DNA of 64,000 nucleotides from Eledone cirrhosa (GCA_964016885.1 OZ024748.1:30850312-30914311); one strand, 5' to 3'; shown: positions 1 through 10,781, counted from the stretch's first letter. Notes: a model not told the origin generated them from the letters alone. Translations and numbers: made by a program.

Positions 1-568
1 TATATTATAATATAATATATTACAATATAATATTATATTATAATATAATATAATATTATCTTATATTATATTATAATATAATATTTTATTATATTGTAAT
101 ATATTATATTATAATATAATATAATATATTATAATTTAATACAATATAATATTATATTGTATTATATTATATTATAATATAATATAATATATTATATTAT
201 ATTATAATATAATATAATATAATATTATATTATATATATTATATTATATTATATTATATTATATATTATATTATATTATAATATAATATAATATTTTATT
301 ATAATATAATATATTATATCATAATATAATATAATATAATATAATATATATAATATAATATTATATAATATTATATTATATTATATTATATTATATTATA
401 TTATATTATATTATATTATATTATATTATATTATATTATATAATATTATAATATATTATAATATAATATAATGTCTTTACGATAACATAATATAATATTA
501 TATTATAATATAATATAATATAATATAATATAATATAATATAATATAATATAATATAATATTATATTA
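1..568. repeat. AATAT pentanucleotide array
   Basis: This stretch is almost pure A/T, built from the pentamer AATAT. It changes strand many times, reading as TATAA runs in some places and TATTA runs in others, so neighbouring runs are inverted repeats that can fold back. The only notable interruption is GTCTTTACGATAAC near 474. Similar GTCTTTACTATAA interruptions recur at about 4,179, 9,408 and 14,876, which shows this is part of the same higher-order unit. No gene or RNA is seen. Confidence 0.9.
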
Positions 569-1187
569 GAAAAGCGGACCCCGCCATAAAAAAACAGGAC
601 ACCCAAATAAAAAACGGACCCCCCCCCCATAGAAAAGGGGCACCCAAATAAAAAACGGACCCACCCCCATAAAAAAACGAGGCACCCAAATAAAAAACGG
701 GGCACCCAAATAAATAACGGGGCACCCAATAAAATAATGGGGCACCCAAATAAAAAAACGAACCCGCCGCATAAAAAAAACGGGGCGCCCAAAGAAAAAA
801 CGGGGCACCCATATAGAAAAACGGGGCGCCCAAATAAAAAATGGGGCACGCAAATAAAAATCGGACCCCTATAGAAAAACGGGGCACCCAAATAAGTAAC
901 TGATACCCCCATAAAAAATGGGGCACCCAAATAAAAAAACGGGGCACCGAAATAAAGAAACGGGGCACCCACATAAAAAACGGACACCCCATAAAAAAAC
1001 GGGGCACCCAAATAAAAATCGTCCCCCTCCCCCTATAAAAAACGGGGCACCCAAATAAAAACACAGGGGAACCCAAATAAAAAACGGAGCACCCAAATAA
1101 AAAAACCTACCCCCCTTAAAAAAACGGGGCATACAAATAAAAAAACGGGGCACTCATTAAAAAAACCGGGCACCCAAATAAAAAATT
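569..1187 (-). repeat. 20-21 bp minisatellite block, type a (unit 1)
   Basis: Tandem copies of a 20-21 bp unit with core CGGGGCACCCAAATAAAAAA. The block starts with the recurrent edge GAAAAGCGGACCCCGCCATA and ends with the type a edge, in which GGGGCACTCATT is followed by CCGGGCACCCAAATAAAAAA. The complementary strand (TTTTTTATTTGGGTGCCCCG) has no stop codon in any frame, so long overlapping open frames of G-A-P-F-F-Y-L, W-V-P-R-F-F-I and F-G-C-P-V-F-L repeats appear. These follow from the repeat and are not evidence of a gene. Confidence 0.9.
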
Positions 1188-1375
1188 ATAATATAATATA
1201 ATATAATATATATATAATATAATATTATAATATAATATTTAATATAATATTATATCATATTATATTATATTATAATATAATATAATATAATATATTATAT
1301 TATAATATAATATTATATAATAGTATATATATTGAAATATAATATATTATATTATATTATAATATAATATAAAAT
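1188..1375. repeat. AATAT array between block a and minus SINE
   Basis: AT-only pentanucleotide array. It contains a landmark, ATAGTATATATATTGAAATA at about 1,320-1,340, that recurs before the minus SINE of unit 2 (near 6,650) and unit 3 (near 11,936). Nothing else is seen in it. Confidence 0.85.
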
Positions 1376-1567
1376 AATTGTTTCTACGTTAGGCACAAGG
1401 CCAGCAATTACCAAGTGCATTACTGATACTTTATTTTATCGACCCCGTAAGGATGAAAGGCAAAGTTAACCTCGGCGGGATTTGAACTCAGAATGGCAAG
1501 GGCCGTAACTCTATACGTCAAAGCATCGCGTCCGACCCTCTCCCAATACTGCCAATCCACCGCCCTA
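1376..1567 (-). mobile_element. tRNA-derived SINE, subtype E (minus)
   Basis: Full-length SINE read on the minus strand. From its 5' end it has a tRNA-like head (GGGCGGTGGATTGGCAGTAT), a B-box-like GAGTTCAAATCCC, the conserved body (TTTGCCTTTCATCCTTACGG) and a tail ending GTAGAAACAATT that leads into the AT array. Subtype marks on the plus strand are CTATACGTCAAAGCATCGCG and TACCAAGTGCATTACTGATA. The same subtype occupies the same slot at 6,705 and 17,361. Confidence 0.8.
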
Positions 1568-1875
1568 TATAATATAATATAATATAATGTAATATATTAT
1601 AGTATATTATAATATAATATAATATTATATTATATTATATTGTATTATATTATATTATAATAGAGTATAATATAATATAATATATTATAATATAATATAA
1701 TATAATATAATATAATGTAATATAATATAATATTATATTATATATTATATTATAATATAATATATTATATTATATTATAATATAATATAATAAAATATAA
1801 TATATTATATTATACTATAATGTAATATAATATAATATTATATAATATTATATTATATTATAATATAATATAAGT
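1568..1875. repeat. AATAT array between the inverted SINE pair
   Basis: AT-only spacer of about 308 bp between a minus SINE and a plus SINE. The landmark ATTGTATTATATTATATTAT followed by AATAGAGTATAA lies at about 1,649-1,680. It recurs in this orientation in units 2 and 4 and as its reverse complement in unit 3. No gene is seen. Confidence 0.85.
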
Positions 1876-2063
1876 AGGGCGGTGGATTGGCAGTATCGGG
1901 AAAGCGTCGGACGCCATGTTTCCAGCATAGTTACGTCCCTTTACGATCTGAGTTCAAATCCCGCCGAGGTTAACTTTGCCTTTCATCCTTACGGAGTCGA
2001 TAAAATAAAGTACCAGTAATGCACTGGTGAATTGCTGGCCTTGTGCCTAAAGTAGAAACAATT
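1876..2063 (+). mobile_element. tRNA-derived SINE, subtype D
   Basis: Full-length SINE. Diagnostic features are GGGAAAGCGTCGGACGCC, CCATGTTTCCAGCAT (a one-base shorter loop than subtype A), CGGAGTCGATAAAATAAAGT and a tail with GCACTGGTGAATTGCTGG. The equivalents are at 7,198 and 17,849 and, inverted, at 11,991. With the minus SINE at 1,376 it forms a head-to-head inverted pair. Confidence 0.8.
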
Positions 2064-2316
2064 CTAATATAATATAATATAATATAATATAATATAATAT
2101 AATATAATATAATATAATATAATATAATATAATATAATATAATATAATATAATATAATATAATATAATATAATATAATATAATATAATATAATATAATAT
2201 AATATAATATAATATAATATAATATAATATAATATAATATAATATAATATAATATAATATAATATAATATAATATAATATAATATAATATAATATAATAT
2301 AATATAATATAATAAA
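2064..2316 (+). repeat. Uniform TAATA array
   Basis: About 250 bp of the pentamer TAATA, one orientation, no interruption seen by eye. The equivalent spacers are only about 40-50 bp in units 2 and 3 and about 250 bp (with strand switches) in unit 4, so this array varies in length between units. The stop-free pentamer produces an open frame of Y-Y-I-I-L repeats on the minus strand, which is not a gene. Confidence 0.9.
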
Positions 2317-2496
2317 AGGGCGATGGATTGGCAGTATCGGTAGAGGGTCGGACGCCATGCTTTCCAGCATAGTTACGTCCCTTTACGATCTGAGTTCAAA
2401 TCCCGCCGAGGTTAACTTTGCCTTTCATCCTTACGGGATCGATAAAATAATGTACCAGTAATGTACTGGATAATTATGCCTAAAGTAGAAACAATT
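2317..2496 (+). mobile_element. tRNA-derived SINE, subtype C (short tail)
   Basis: SINE with a variant head (AGGGCGATGGATTGGCAG) and a ~10 bp deletion in the tail, so that GGATAATTATGCCTAAAG replaces the usual GGATAATTGCTGGCCTTGTG. GGGATCGAT replaces GGGGTCGAT. Equivalents with the same deletion lie at 7,424, 12,710 and 18,288, so the deletion predates amplification of the unit. Confidence 0.8.
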
Positions 2497-2923
2497 ATAT
2501 TGTAATATATTATATTATAATATATTATAATTTAATACAATATAATATTATATTGTATTATAATATAATATATTTTATAATATAATATTATATTATATTA
2601 TGATATAATATATTATATTATAATAAAATATTATGTTATAATATAATATAATATAATAAAGTATATAATAAAATATAATATAATATAATATTATATTATA
2701 TTATAATATTATATTATATTATATTATATTATAATATAATATAATATAATATAATATTATATTATATTATATTATATTATTATATTATATTATATTATAT
2801 TATATTATATTATATTATATTATATTATATTATAATATATTATAATATAATATAATGTCTACTATGATATAATATAATATAATATTATAATATAATATAA
2901 TATAATATAATATAATATATTAT
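2497..2923. repeat. AATAT array
   Basis: About 430 bp of AATAT-type sequence with several strand switches and a few G/C interruptions (ATTGTAATATATT near 2,498; ATGTCTACTATGATA near 2,854). The same interruptions recur ahead of the type b blocks at 8,230, 13,407 and 18,965. No gene or RNA signal is seen. Confidence 0.85.
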
Positions 2924-3718
2924 GTTAAAAAAGCGGACCCCGCCATAAAAAAACAGGACACCCAAATAAAAACGGACCTCCCCCCCATAAAAAAGGGGCA
3001 CCCAAATAAAAAACGGACCCTCCACATAAAATAACGGGGCACCCAAATAAAAAACGGTCCTTCCCCCATAAAAAAACGGGGCACCCAAATAAAAAAACGA
3101 GGCACCCAAATAAAAAACAGGTTACCCAAATAAAAAACGGACTCCCCTCATAAAAAAAACCGGCACCCAAATAAAAAACCGTCCTCCCCCATAAAAACGG
3201 GGCACCCAAAGAAAAACGGGGCACCCAAATAAAAAAACTGGACACCCAAATAAAAAACGACCCCCCCCGCATAAAAAAACGGCGCGCCCAAATAAAAAAA
3301 CGGGGCACCCAAATAAAAAACAGGTTACCCAAATAAAAAACGGACTCCCCTCATTAAAAAAACGGGCACCCAAATAAAAAAACGGACCTCCCCCATACAA
3401 AACGGGGCACCCAAAGAAAAACGGGGCACCCAAATAAAAAAATGGGACACCCAAATAAAAAACGACCCCCCCCCGCATAAAAAAAACGGGGCGCCCAAAT
3501 AAAAAAACGGGGCACCCAAATAAAAAACGGGGCACCCAAATAAAAAAACGGGGCACCCAAGTAAAAGACGGGGCACGCAAATTAAAACGGACCCCATCGG
3601 GGCACCCAAATAAAAAACGGGGCACACCAAAAAAACGTACCACCCCTTAAAAAAACGGGGCATACAAATAAAAAACGGGGCACCCAAATAAAAAAATGGG
3701 GCACCCAAATCAAAAATT
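2924..3718 (-). repeat. 20-21 bp minisatellite block, type b
   Basis: Same core unit as the block at 569. It has the standard left edge (GTTAAAAAAGCGGACCCCGC) and the type b right edge (GCACCCAAATCAAAAATTAT). Inside, C-rich variants (ACGGACCTCCCCCCCATAAA) alternate with GGGGCACCC units. The reverse frames are open because of the stop-free repeat; no gene. Confidence 0.9.
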
Positions 3719-3768
3719 ATAATATAACATAATATAATATTATATTATATTATATTATATAATAATAT

Positions 3769-3958
3769 AGGCGGTGGATTGGCAGTATTGGTAGAATGGC
3801 GGATGCCATGCTTTGGCGCATAGAGTTACGGCCCTTGCCATTCTGAGTTCAAATCCCACCGAGGTTAACTTTGCCTTTCATCCTTACGGGGTCGATAAAA
3901 TAAAGTACCAGTAATACACTGGATATTTGCTGGCCTTGTGCCTAACGTAGAAACAATT
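3769..3958 (+). mobile_element. tRNA-derived SINE, subtype B
   Basis: Full-length SINE. Subtype marks are ATTGGTAGAATGGCGGATGC, GCTTTGGCGCATAGAGTTAC, the variant CCCACCGAGG, a tail with TAATACACTGG, and CCTAACGTAGAAACAATT. It follows a type b block in every unit (8,999, 14,467, 19,813, 21,218), always separated from it by about 50 bp of AT array. Confidence 0.8.
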
Positions 3959-4202
3959 ATATTATATTATAATATATAATATAATATAATATTATATTAT
4001 ATTATATTATAATATAATATAATATTATATTATATTAATATAATATAATATTATATTATATTATGATATAATATATTATATTATAATAAAATATTATATT
4101 ATATTATAATATATTATAATATAATATAATTTAATATTATATTATATTATATTATAATATATTATAATATAATATAATGTCTTTACTATAATATAATATA
4201 AT

Positions 4203-4380
4203 GGTTTCTACTTTAGGCACAAGGCCAGCAATCACCCAGTGCATTACTGGTACTTTATTTTATCGACCCCGTAAGGATGAAAGGCAAAGTCAACCACGGC
4301 GGGATTTGAACTCAGATCGTAAAGGGACGTATCTATGCTGGAAAGCATGGCGTCCGACCCTCTACCGATACTGCCAATCT
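4203..4380 (-). mobile_element. tRNA-derived SINE, subtype Z, head-truncated (minus)
   Basis: Minus-strand SINE lacking the first ~10 bases of the head: it stops at CTGCCAATCT where a full copy continues into CCACCGCCC. The body carries CAAAGTCAACC (GGTTGACTTTG read forward). The equivalents at 9,430, 14,898, 20,267 and 21,672 have the same truncation point, so it was fixed before amplification. This copy has CAACCACGGCGGG, a change of one base from CAACCTCGGCGGG. Confidence 0.8.
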
Positions 4381-4418
4381 ATAATATTATATCATAATAT
4401 AATATAATATAATATTAT

Positions 4419-5088
4419 GTTAAAAAAGCGGACCCCGCCATAAAAAAACAGGACACCAAATAAATAACGGACCTCCCCCCCATAAAAAAGGGGCACCCAA
4501 ATAAAAAACGGACCCTCCACATAAAATAACGGGGCACCCAAATAAAAAACGGACCCTCCCCCATAAAAAACGGGGCACCCAAATAAAAAAACGGGGCACC
4601 CAAATAAAAAACAGGTTACCCAAATAAAAAACGGACTCCCCTCATTAAAAAAACGGGACACCCAAATAAAAAACGCCCCCCCCCCGCATAAAAAAAGGGG
4701 CGCCCAAATAAAAAAACGGGGCACCCAAGTAAAAAACGGGGCACCCAAATAAAAAAACGGGGCACCCAAGTAAAAAACGGGGCACGCAAATTAAAACGGA
4801 CCCCCATCGGGGCACCCAAATAAAAAACGGCGCACCCAAATCAATAACTGACACCCCCATAAAAAAACGGGGCCCCCCAATAAAAAACGGGGCACCCAAA
4901 TAAAGAAACGGGGCAAGCAAATAAAAAAAGCGCTCTCACATAAAAAACGGGGCACCCAAATAAAACACGGGGTACCCAAATAAAAAACGGGGCACACCAA
5001 AAAAAACGTACCCCCCCTTAAAAAAACGGGGCATACAAATAAAAAACAGGGCACCCAAATAAAAAAACGGGGCACCCAAATCAAAAAT
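4419..5088 (-). repeat. 20-21 bp minisatellite block, type b (second in unit 1)
   Basis: Standard left edge, preceded by the SINE-to-block bridge ATAATATTATATCATAAT, then 20-21 bp units and the type b right edge at about 5,088. A sub-motif GGTTACCCAAATAAAAAACG near 4,614 and a CAAATCAATAACTGACACCC near 4,837 recur at matching places in the other type b blocks, so whole blocks were copied and were not rebuilt from single units. Confidence 0.9.
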
Positions 5089-5149
5089 TATAATATAATA
5101 TAATATAATATAATATAATATTATATTATATTATATTATATAATAATAT

Positions 5150-5339
5150 AGGCGGTGGATTGGCAGTATTGGTAGAATGTCGGATGCCATGCTTTGGCGC
5201 ATAGAGTTACGGCCCTTGCCATTCTGAGTTCAAATCCCAATGAGGTTAACTTTGCCTTTCATCCTTACGGGGTCGATAAAATAAAGTACCAGTAATACAC
5301 TGGATATTTGCTGGCCTTGTGCCTAACGTAGAAACAATT
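5150..5339 (+). mobile_element. tRNA-derived SINE, subtype B
   Basis: Full-length SINE with the subtype B marks (TTTGGCGCATAGAGTTACGG; TAATACACTGGATATTTGCT; CCTAACGTAG). It reads CCCAATGAGG where other subtype B copies read CCCACCGAGG. Equivalents lie at 10,594, 16,084, 22,795 and 24,254. Confidence 0.8.
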
Positions 5340-5371
5340 ATATTATATTATAATATATAATATAATATTAT

Positions 5372-5560
5372 AGGGCGGTGAATTGGCAGTATCGGTAGAG
5401 GGTTGGACGCCATGCTTTCTAGCATAGTTACGTCCCTTTACAGTCTGAGTTCAAATCCCGCTGAGGTTAACTTTGCCTTTCATCCTTACGGGGTCGATAA
5501 AATAAAGTACCAGTAATGTACTGAGTAATTGTTGGCCTTGTGCCAAAAGTAGAAACAATT
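5372..5560 (+). mobile_element. tRNA-derived SINE, subtype H (extra copy)
   Basis: Marked by GGCGGTGAATTGGCAGTATC, GAGGGTTGGACGCC and a tail with GAGTAATTGTTGG and TGCCAAAAGTAG. Units 3 and 4 have no SINE in this slot. Similar marks occur at 24,605 (GGCGGTGAATTGGC) and 27,381 (GCCAAAAGTAG), so this subtype is otherwise confined to the array edge. Confidence 0.8.
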
Positions 5561-5724
5561 ATATTATATTATATTATAATATAATATAATATTAATATAA
5601 TATAATATAATATAATATAATATAATATAATATAATATAATATAATATAATATAATATAATATAATATAATATAATATAATATAATATAATATTATATTA
5701 TATTATATTATATTATATTATATT
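5561..5724. repeat. AATAT array with strand switch
   Basis: Long TAATA run that flips to a TTATA run at about 5,690, making a perfect-looking inverted pair of simple repeats immediately before a SINE. No other content. Confidence 0.85.
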
Positions 5725-5913
5725 AGGGCGGTGGATTGGCAGTATCGGTAGAGGGTCGGACGCCATGCTTTCCAGCATAGTTACGTCCCTTTACGATCTG
5801 AGTTCAAATCCCGCCGAGGTTGACTTTGCCTTTCATCCTTACGGGGTCGATAAAATAAAGTACCAGTAATGCACTGGATAATTGCTGGCCTTGTGCCTAA
5901 AGTAGAAACAATT
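5725..5913 (+). mobile_element. tRNA-derived SINE, subtype A
   Basis: Full-length SINE and close to what looks like the family consensus: GGTAGAGGGTCGGACGCC, GCTTTCCAGCATAGTTACGT, GAGTTCAAATCCCGCCGAGG, GGTTGACTTTGCC, and a tail with GCACTGGATAATTGCTGG. It stands immediately before the type a block, as do the copies at 10,901, 16,388 and 23,229. Confidence 0.82.
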
Positions 5914-6038
5914 ATATTATATTATATTATATTATAATATAATATAATATTAATATAATATAATATTATATTATATTATATTATAATATAATATAATATT
6001 GATATAATATAATATTATATTATAATATAATATATTAT

Positions 6039-6510
6039 GTTAAAAAAGCGGACCCCGCCATAAAAAAACAGGACACCCAAATAAAAAACGGACCTCTCCC
6101 CCATAAAAAAGGGGCACCCAAATAAAAAACGGACCCTCCACATAAAATAACAGGGCACCCAAATAAAAAACGGCCCTCCCCCATAATAAAACGGGGTACC
6201 TAAATAAAAAACAGGTTACACAAATAAAAAACGGACTCCCCTTACTAAAAAAAAACGGGCACGCAAATAAAAATCGGGCCCCTATAAAAAAACGGGGCAC
6301 CCAAATAAGTAACTGATACCCCCATAAAAAATGGGGCACCCAAATAAAAATAGCCCCCCCTATAAAAAACGGGGCACCCAAATAAAAACACAGGGGAACC
6401 CAAATAAAAAACGGAGCACCCAAATACCCCCCCACCCCCTTAAAAAAACGGGGCATACAAATAAAAAAACGGGGCACTCATTAAAAAGACCGGGCACCCA
6501 AATAAAAAAT
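6039..6510 (-). repeat. 20-21 bp minisatellite block, type a (short)
   Basis: Left edge as usual and type a right edge (GGGGCACTCATTAAAAAGAC). At about 470 bp it is the shortest block. Compared with 11,246-11,804 it lacks units in the right half, consistent with contraction by slippage or unequal exchange. Near 6,427 a unit is replaced by a run of C (ACCCCCCCACCCC). Confidence 0.9.
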
Positions 6511-6704
6511 TATAATATAATATAATATAATATAATATATATATAATATAATATTATAATATAATATTTAATATAATATTATATCATATTATATTATATT
6601 ATAATATAATATAATATAATATATTATATTATAATATAATATTATATAATAGTATATATATTGAAATATAATATATTATATTATATTATAATATAATATA
6701 AAAT

Positions 6705-6895
6705 AATTGTTTCTACGTTAGGCACAAGGCCAGCAATTACCAAGTGCATTACTGATACTTTATTTTATCGACCCCGTAAGGATGAAAGGCAAAGTTAACC
6801 TCGGCGGGATTTGAACTCAGAATGGCAAGGGCCGTAACTCTATACGTCAAAGCATCGCGTCCGACCCTCTCCCAATACTGCCAATCCACCGCCCT
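6705..6895 (-). mobile_element. tRNA-derived SINE, subtype E (minus)
   Basis: Equivalent of the copy at 1,376, with the same marks (CTATACGTCAAAGCATCGCG; ACCAAGTGCATTACTGATAC) and the same flanking AT sequence. Confidence 0.8.
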
Positions 6896-7197
6896 ATATA
6901 ATATAATATAATATAATATAATATATTATAGTATATTATAATATAATATAATATTATATTATATTATATTGTATTATATTATATTATAATAGAGTATAAT
7001 ATAATATAATATTATATTATAATATAATATAATATAATATAATATTATATTATATATTATATTATAATATAATATATTATATTATATTATAATATAATAT
7101 AATATAATAAAATATAATATATTATATTATAATATAATGTAATATAATATAATATTATATAATATTATATTATATTATAATATAATATAATATAAGT
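6896..7197. repeat. AATAT array between the inverted SINE pair
   Basis: About 300 bp AT-only spacer, matching 1,568-1,875 including the AATAGAGTATAA landmark near 6,987. No gene is seen. Confidence 0.85.
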
Positions 7198-7383
7198 AGG
7201 GCGGTGGATTGGCAGTATCGGGAGAGCGTCGGACGCCATGTTTCCAGCATAGTTACCTCCCTTTACGATCTGAGTTCAAATCCCGCCGAGGTTAACTTTG
7301 CCTTTCATCCTTACGGAGTCGATAAAATAAAGTACCAGTAATGCACTGGTGAATTGCTGGCATTGTGCCTAAAGTAGAAACAA
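7198..7383 (+). mobile_element. tRNA-derived SINE, subtype D
   Basis: Subtype D marks as at 1,876 (GGGAGAGCGTCGGACGCC; CCATGTTTCCAGCAT; CGGAGTCG). The tail ends GTAGAAACAAATATAAT instead of GTAGAAACAATT, a change shared with the SINE tail at 12,664. It reads CTGGCATTGTGCC where others read CTGGCCTTGTGCC. Confidence 0.8.
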
Positions 7384-7423
7384 ATATAATATAATATAAT
7401 ATAATATAATATAATATATTAAA

Positions 7424-7603
7424 AGGGCGATGGATTGGCAGTATCGGTAGAGCGTCGGACGCCATGCTTTCCAGCATAGTTACGTCCCTTTACGATCTGA
7501 GTTCAAATCCCGCCGAGGTTAACTTTGCCTTTCATCCTTACGGGATCGATAAAATAAAGTACCAGTAATGTACTGGATAATTATGCCTAAAGTAGAAACA
7601 ATT
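7424..7603 (+). mobile_element. tRNA-derived SINE, subtype C (short tail)
   Basis: Same GGGCGATGG head and short tail (GGATAATTATGCCTAAAG) as at 2,317. It is only about 40 bp from the previous SINE; in unit 1 the same gap is 253 bp because the TAATA array there is longer. Confidence 0.8.
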
Positions 7604-7846
7604 ATATTGTAATATATTATATTATAATATAATATAATATATTATAATTTAATACAATATTATATTGTATTATATTATATTATATTATAATATAATATAT
7701 TTTATAATATAATATTATATTATATTATAATATAATATATTATATTATAATAAAATATTATGTTATCATATAATATAATATAATATAATAAAATATATAA
7801 TATAATATAATATAATATAATATAATATTATATTATATTATAATAT

Positions 7847-7945
7847 AATTGTTTCTACTTTTGGCACAAGGCCAGCAATTATCCCAGTGCATTACTGGTA
7901 CTTTATTTTATCAACCCCGTAAGGATGAAAGGCAAAGTTAACCTC
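7847..7945 (-). mobile_element. SINE fragment: tail and body only (minus)
   Basis: Only the 3' half of a SINE, from the tail (AATTGTTTCTACTTTTGGCA) through GGATGAAAGGCAAAGTTAACC, after which AATAT array begins. The tRNA-like head and both promoter boxes are missing. This matches 5' truncation. No equivalent is seen in units 1, 3 or 4. Confidence 0.75.
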
Positions 7946-8229
7946 AATATAATATAATATAATATAATATTATATTATATTATATTATATTATAATATAA
8001 TATAATATAATATAATATTATATTATATTATATTATATTATCTTATATTATATTATATTATATTATATTATATTATATTATATTATATTATATTATATTA
8101 TATTATATTATATTATATTATATTATATTATATTATAATATATTATAATATAATATAATGTCTACTATAATATAATATAATATTATATTATAATATAATA
8201 TAATATAATATAACATAATATAATATTAT
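7946..8229. repeat. AATAT array with long single-orientation run
   Basis: About 280 bp AT array, including a TTATA run of more than 100 bp, ending with the ATGTCTACTATAATA landmark near 8,158 that precedes type b blocks. No gene is seen. Confidence 0.85.
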
Positions 8230-8946
8230 GTTAAAAAAGCGGACCCCGCCATAAAAAAACATGACACCCAAATAAAAACGGACCTCCCCCCCATAAAAAA
8301 ACAGGACATCCAAATAAAAACGGACCTCCCCCCCATAAAAAAGGGGCACCCAAATAAAAAACGGTCCTTCCCCCATAAAAAAACGGGCACCCAAATAAAA
8401 AAACGAGGCACCCAAATAAAAAACAGGTTACCCAAATAAATAACGGACTCCCCTCATAAAAAAAACCGGCACCCAAATAAAAAAACCGACCTCCCCCATA
8501 AAAAACGGGGCACCCAAAGAAAAACGGGGCACCCAAATAAAAAAACTGGACACCCAAATAAAAAACGACCGCCCCCCCCCCGCATAAAAAAAACGGCGCG
8601 CCCAAATAAAAAAACGGGGCACCCAAGTAAAAGACGGGGCACGCAAATTAAAATGGACCTCCATCGGGGCACCCAAATAAAAAACGGCGCACCCAAATCA
8701 ATAACTGACACCCCCATAAAAAAACGGGGCCCCCACATAAAAAACGGGGCACCCAAATAAAGAAACGGGGCAAGCAAATAAAAAAAGCGCCCCCACATAA
8801 AAAACGGGGCACCCAAATAAAAACACGGGGTACCCAAATAAAAAACGGGGCACACCAAGAAAACGTACCCCCCCTTAAAAAAACGGGGCATACAAATAAA
8901 AAACGGGGCACCCAAATAAAAAAACGGGGCACCCAAATCAAAAATT
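8230..8946 (-). repeat. 20-21 bp minisatellite block, type b
   Basis: Standard edges. It is equivalent to 2,924-3,718 and 13,407-14,414 but shorter than the latter. It has a G/C-rich irregular region near 8,560-8,620 with about ten consecutive C and GGCGCGCCC. Confidence 0.9.
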
Positions 8947-8998
8947 ATAATATAACATAATATAATATTATATTATATTATATTATATTATATAATAT

Positions 8999-9188
8999 AG
9001 GCGGTGGATTGGCAGTATTGGTAGAATGGCGGATGCCATGCTTTGGCGCATAGAGTTACGGCCCTTGCCATTCTGAGTTCAAATCCCACCGAGGTTAACT
9101 TTGCCTTTCATCCTTACGGGGTCGATAAAATAAAGTACCAGTAATACACTGGGTAATTGCTGGCCTTGTGCCTAACGTAGAAACAATT
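8999..9188 (+). mobile_element. tRNA-derived SINE, subtype B
   Basis: Subtype B marks as at 3,769 (GAATGGCGGATGCC; TTTGGCGCATAGAG; CCTAACGTAG), with TACACTGGGTAATTGCTGG in the tail. Confidence 0.8.
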
Positions 9189-9429
9189 ATATTATATTAT
9201 AATATATAATATAATATAATATTATATTATATTATATTATAATATAATATAATATTATATTATATTAATATAATATAATTTTATATTATATCATGATATA
9301 ATATATTATATTATAATAAAATATTATATTATATTATAATATAATATAATATAATATAATTTAATATTATATTATATTATATTATAATATATTATAATAT
9401 AATATAATGTCTTTACTATAATATAATAT

Positions 9430-9610
9430 AATTGTTTCTACTTTAGGCACAAGGCCAGCAATCACCCAGTGCATTACTGGTACTTTATTTTATCGACCCC
9501 GTAAGGATGAAAGGCAAAGTCAACCTCGGCGGGATTTGAACTCAGATCGTAAAGGGACGTAACTATGCTGGAAAGCATGGCGTCCGACCCTCTACCGATA
9601 CTGCCAATCT
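9430..9610 (-). mobile_element. tRNA-derived SINE, subtype Z, head-truncated (minus)
   Basis: Equivalent of 4,203: same truncation at CTGCCAATCT and same following bridge ATAATATTATATCATAAT into the next block. Confidence 0.8.
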
Positions 9611-9648
9611 ATAATATTATATCATAATATAATATAATATAATATTAT

Positions 9649-10541
9649 GTTAAAAAAGCGGACCCCGCCATAAAAAAACAGGACACCAAATAAATAACGG
9701 ACCCCCCCCCCATAAAAAAGCGATCACCCAAATAAAAAACGGACCCTCCACATAAAATAACGGGGCACCCAAATAAAAAACGGACCCTCCCCCATAAAAA
9801 AACGGGGCACCCAAATAAAAAAACGCGCACCCAAATAAAAAACAGGTTACCCAAATAAAAAACGGACTCCCCCCATAAAAAAAACGGGTGCCCAAATAAA
9901 AAAACGGATCACCCAAGTAAAAAAAGGGGCACCCAAATAAAAAAACTGGACACCCAAATAAAAAACGGACTCCCCTCATTAAAAAAACGGGCACCCAAAT
10001 AAAAATCGGCCACCGCCCCATAAAAAACGGGGCACCCAAAGAAAAACGGGGCACCCAAATAAAAAAACGGGACACCCAAATAAAAAACGCCCCCCCCGCA
10101 TAAAAAAGGGGCGCCCAAATAATAAAACGGGGCACCCAAATAAAAAACGGGGCACCCAAATAAAAAAACGGGGCACCCAAGTAAAAAACGGGGCACCCAA
10201 ATAAAAAAACGGGGCACCCAAGTAAAAAACGGGGCACGCAAATTAAAACGGACCCCCATCGGGGCACCCAAATAAAAAACGGAGCACCCAAATCAATAAC
10301 TGACACCCCCATAAAAAATCGGGGCCCCCCAATAAAAAACGGGGCACCCAAATAAAGAAACGGGGCAAGCAAATAAAAAAAAGCGCCCTCACATAAAAAA
10401 CGGGGCACCCAAATAAAAACACGGGGTACCCAAATAAAAAACGGGGCACACCAAAAAAACGTACCCCCCTTAAAAAAACGGGGCATACAAATAAAAAACG
10501 GGGCACCCAAATAAAAAAACGGGGCACCCAAATCAAAAATT
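9649..10541 (-). repeat. 20-21 bp minisatellite block, type b (~890 bp)
   Basis: One of the longest blocks, with standard edges. It contains the longest stop-free reverse frame of the window (293 codons, 9,650-10,531), in which every stretch is a seven-residue echo of the 20-21 bp unit. The frame crosses units of 20 and 21 bp and so moves between the three peptide repeats. This is what a non-coding, stop-free repeat produces. Confidence 0.9.
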
Positions 10542-10593
10542 ATAATATAATATAATATAATATAATATAATATTATATTATATAATAATATAT

Positions 10594-10781
10594 GCGGTGG
10601 ATTGGCAGTATTGGTAGAATGTCGGATGCCATGCTTTGGCGCATAGAGTTACGGCCCTTGCCATTCTGACTTCAAATCCCACCGAGGTTAACTTTGCCTT
10701 TCATCCTTACGGGGTCGATAAAATAAAGTACCAGTAATACACTGGATAATTGCTGGCCTTGTGCCTAACGTAGAAACAATT
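10594..10781 (+). mobile_element. tRNA-derived SINE, subtype B
   Basis: Subtype B. It reads TATGCGGTGGATTGG at the head and CTGACTTCAAATCCC in the B-box region, so the B-box-like motif is one base further from consensus. The same CTGACTTC is in the copies at 16,084 and 22,795, which occupy the same slot. Confidence 0.8.

Larger units (their letters stand above)
569..6038 (+). repeat. Macrosatellite unit 1 (~5.47 kb)
   Basis: This is the first complete higher-order unit. In order it holds: minisatellite block type a (569-1187), a minus SINE (1,376), plus SINEs (1,876 and 2,317), block type b (2,924-3,718), a plus SINE (3,769), a minus SINE (4,203), block type b (4,419-5,088) and plus SINEs (5,150, 5,372, 5,725), with AATAT arrays between the parts. 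Units 2-4 keep this order. The plus SINE at 5,372 is extra compared with units 3 and 4. The phase was set arbitrarily at the start of the type a block. Confidence 0.85.

Noticed and set aside
2047..2370. 107-codon frame of Y-Y-I-I-L repeats
   Set aside because: Direct translation of the TAATA pentamer array and part of two SINEs; no codon-use signal or start context.
436..5084. Many long minus-strand open frames (e.g. 436-1,011, 3,122-3,643) encoding GAPFFYLGAPFF-like proteins; similar frames recur to 26,056
   Set aside because: They mirror a 20-21 bp minisatellite whose minus strand has no stop codons. All three frames are open at once, starts and ends follow the AT-array borders, and copies differ by indels that shift frame freely.
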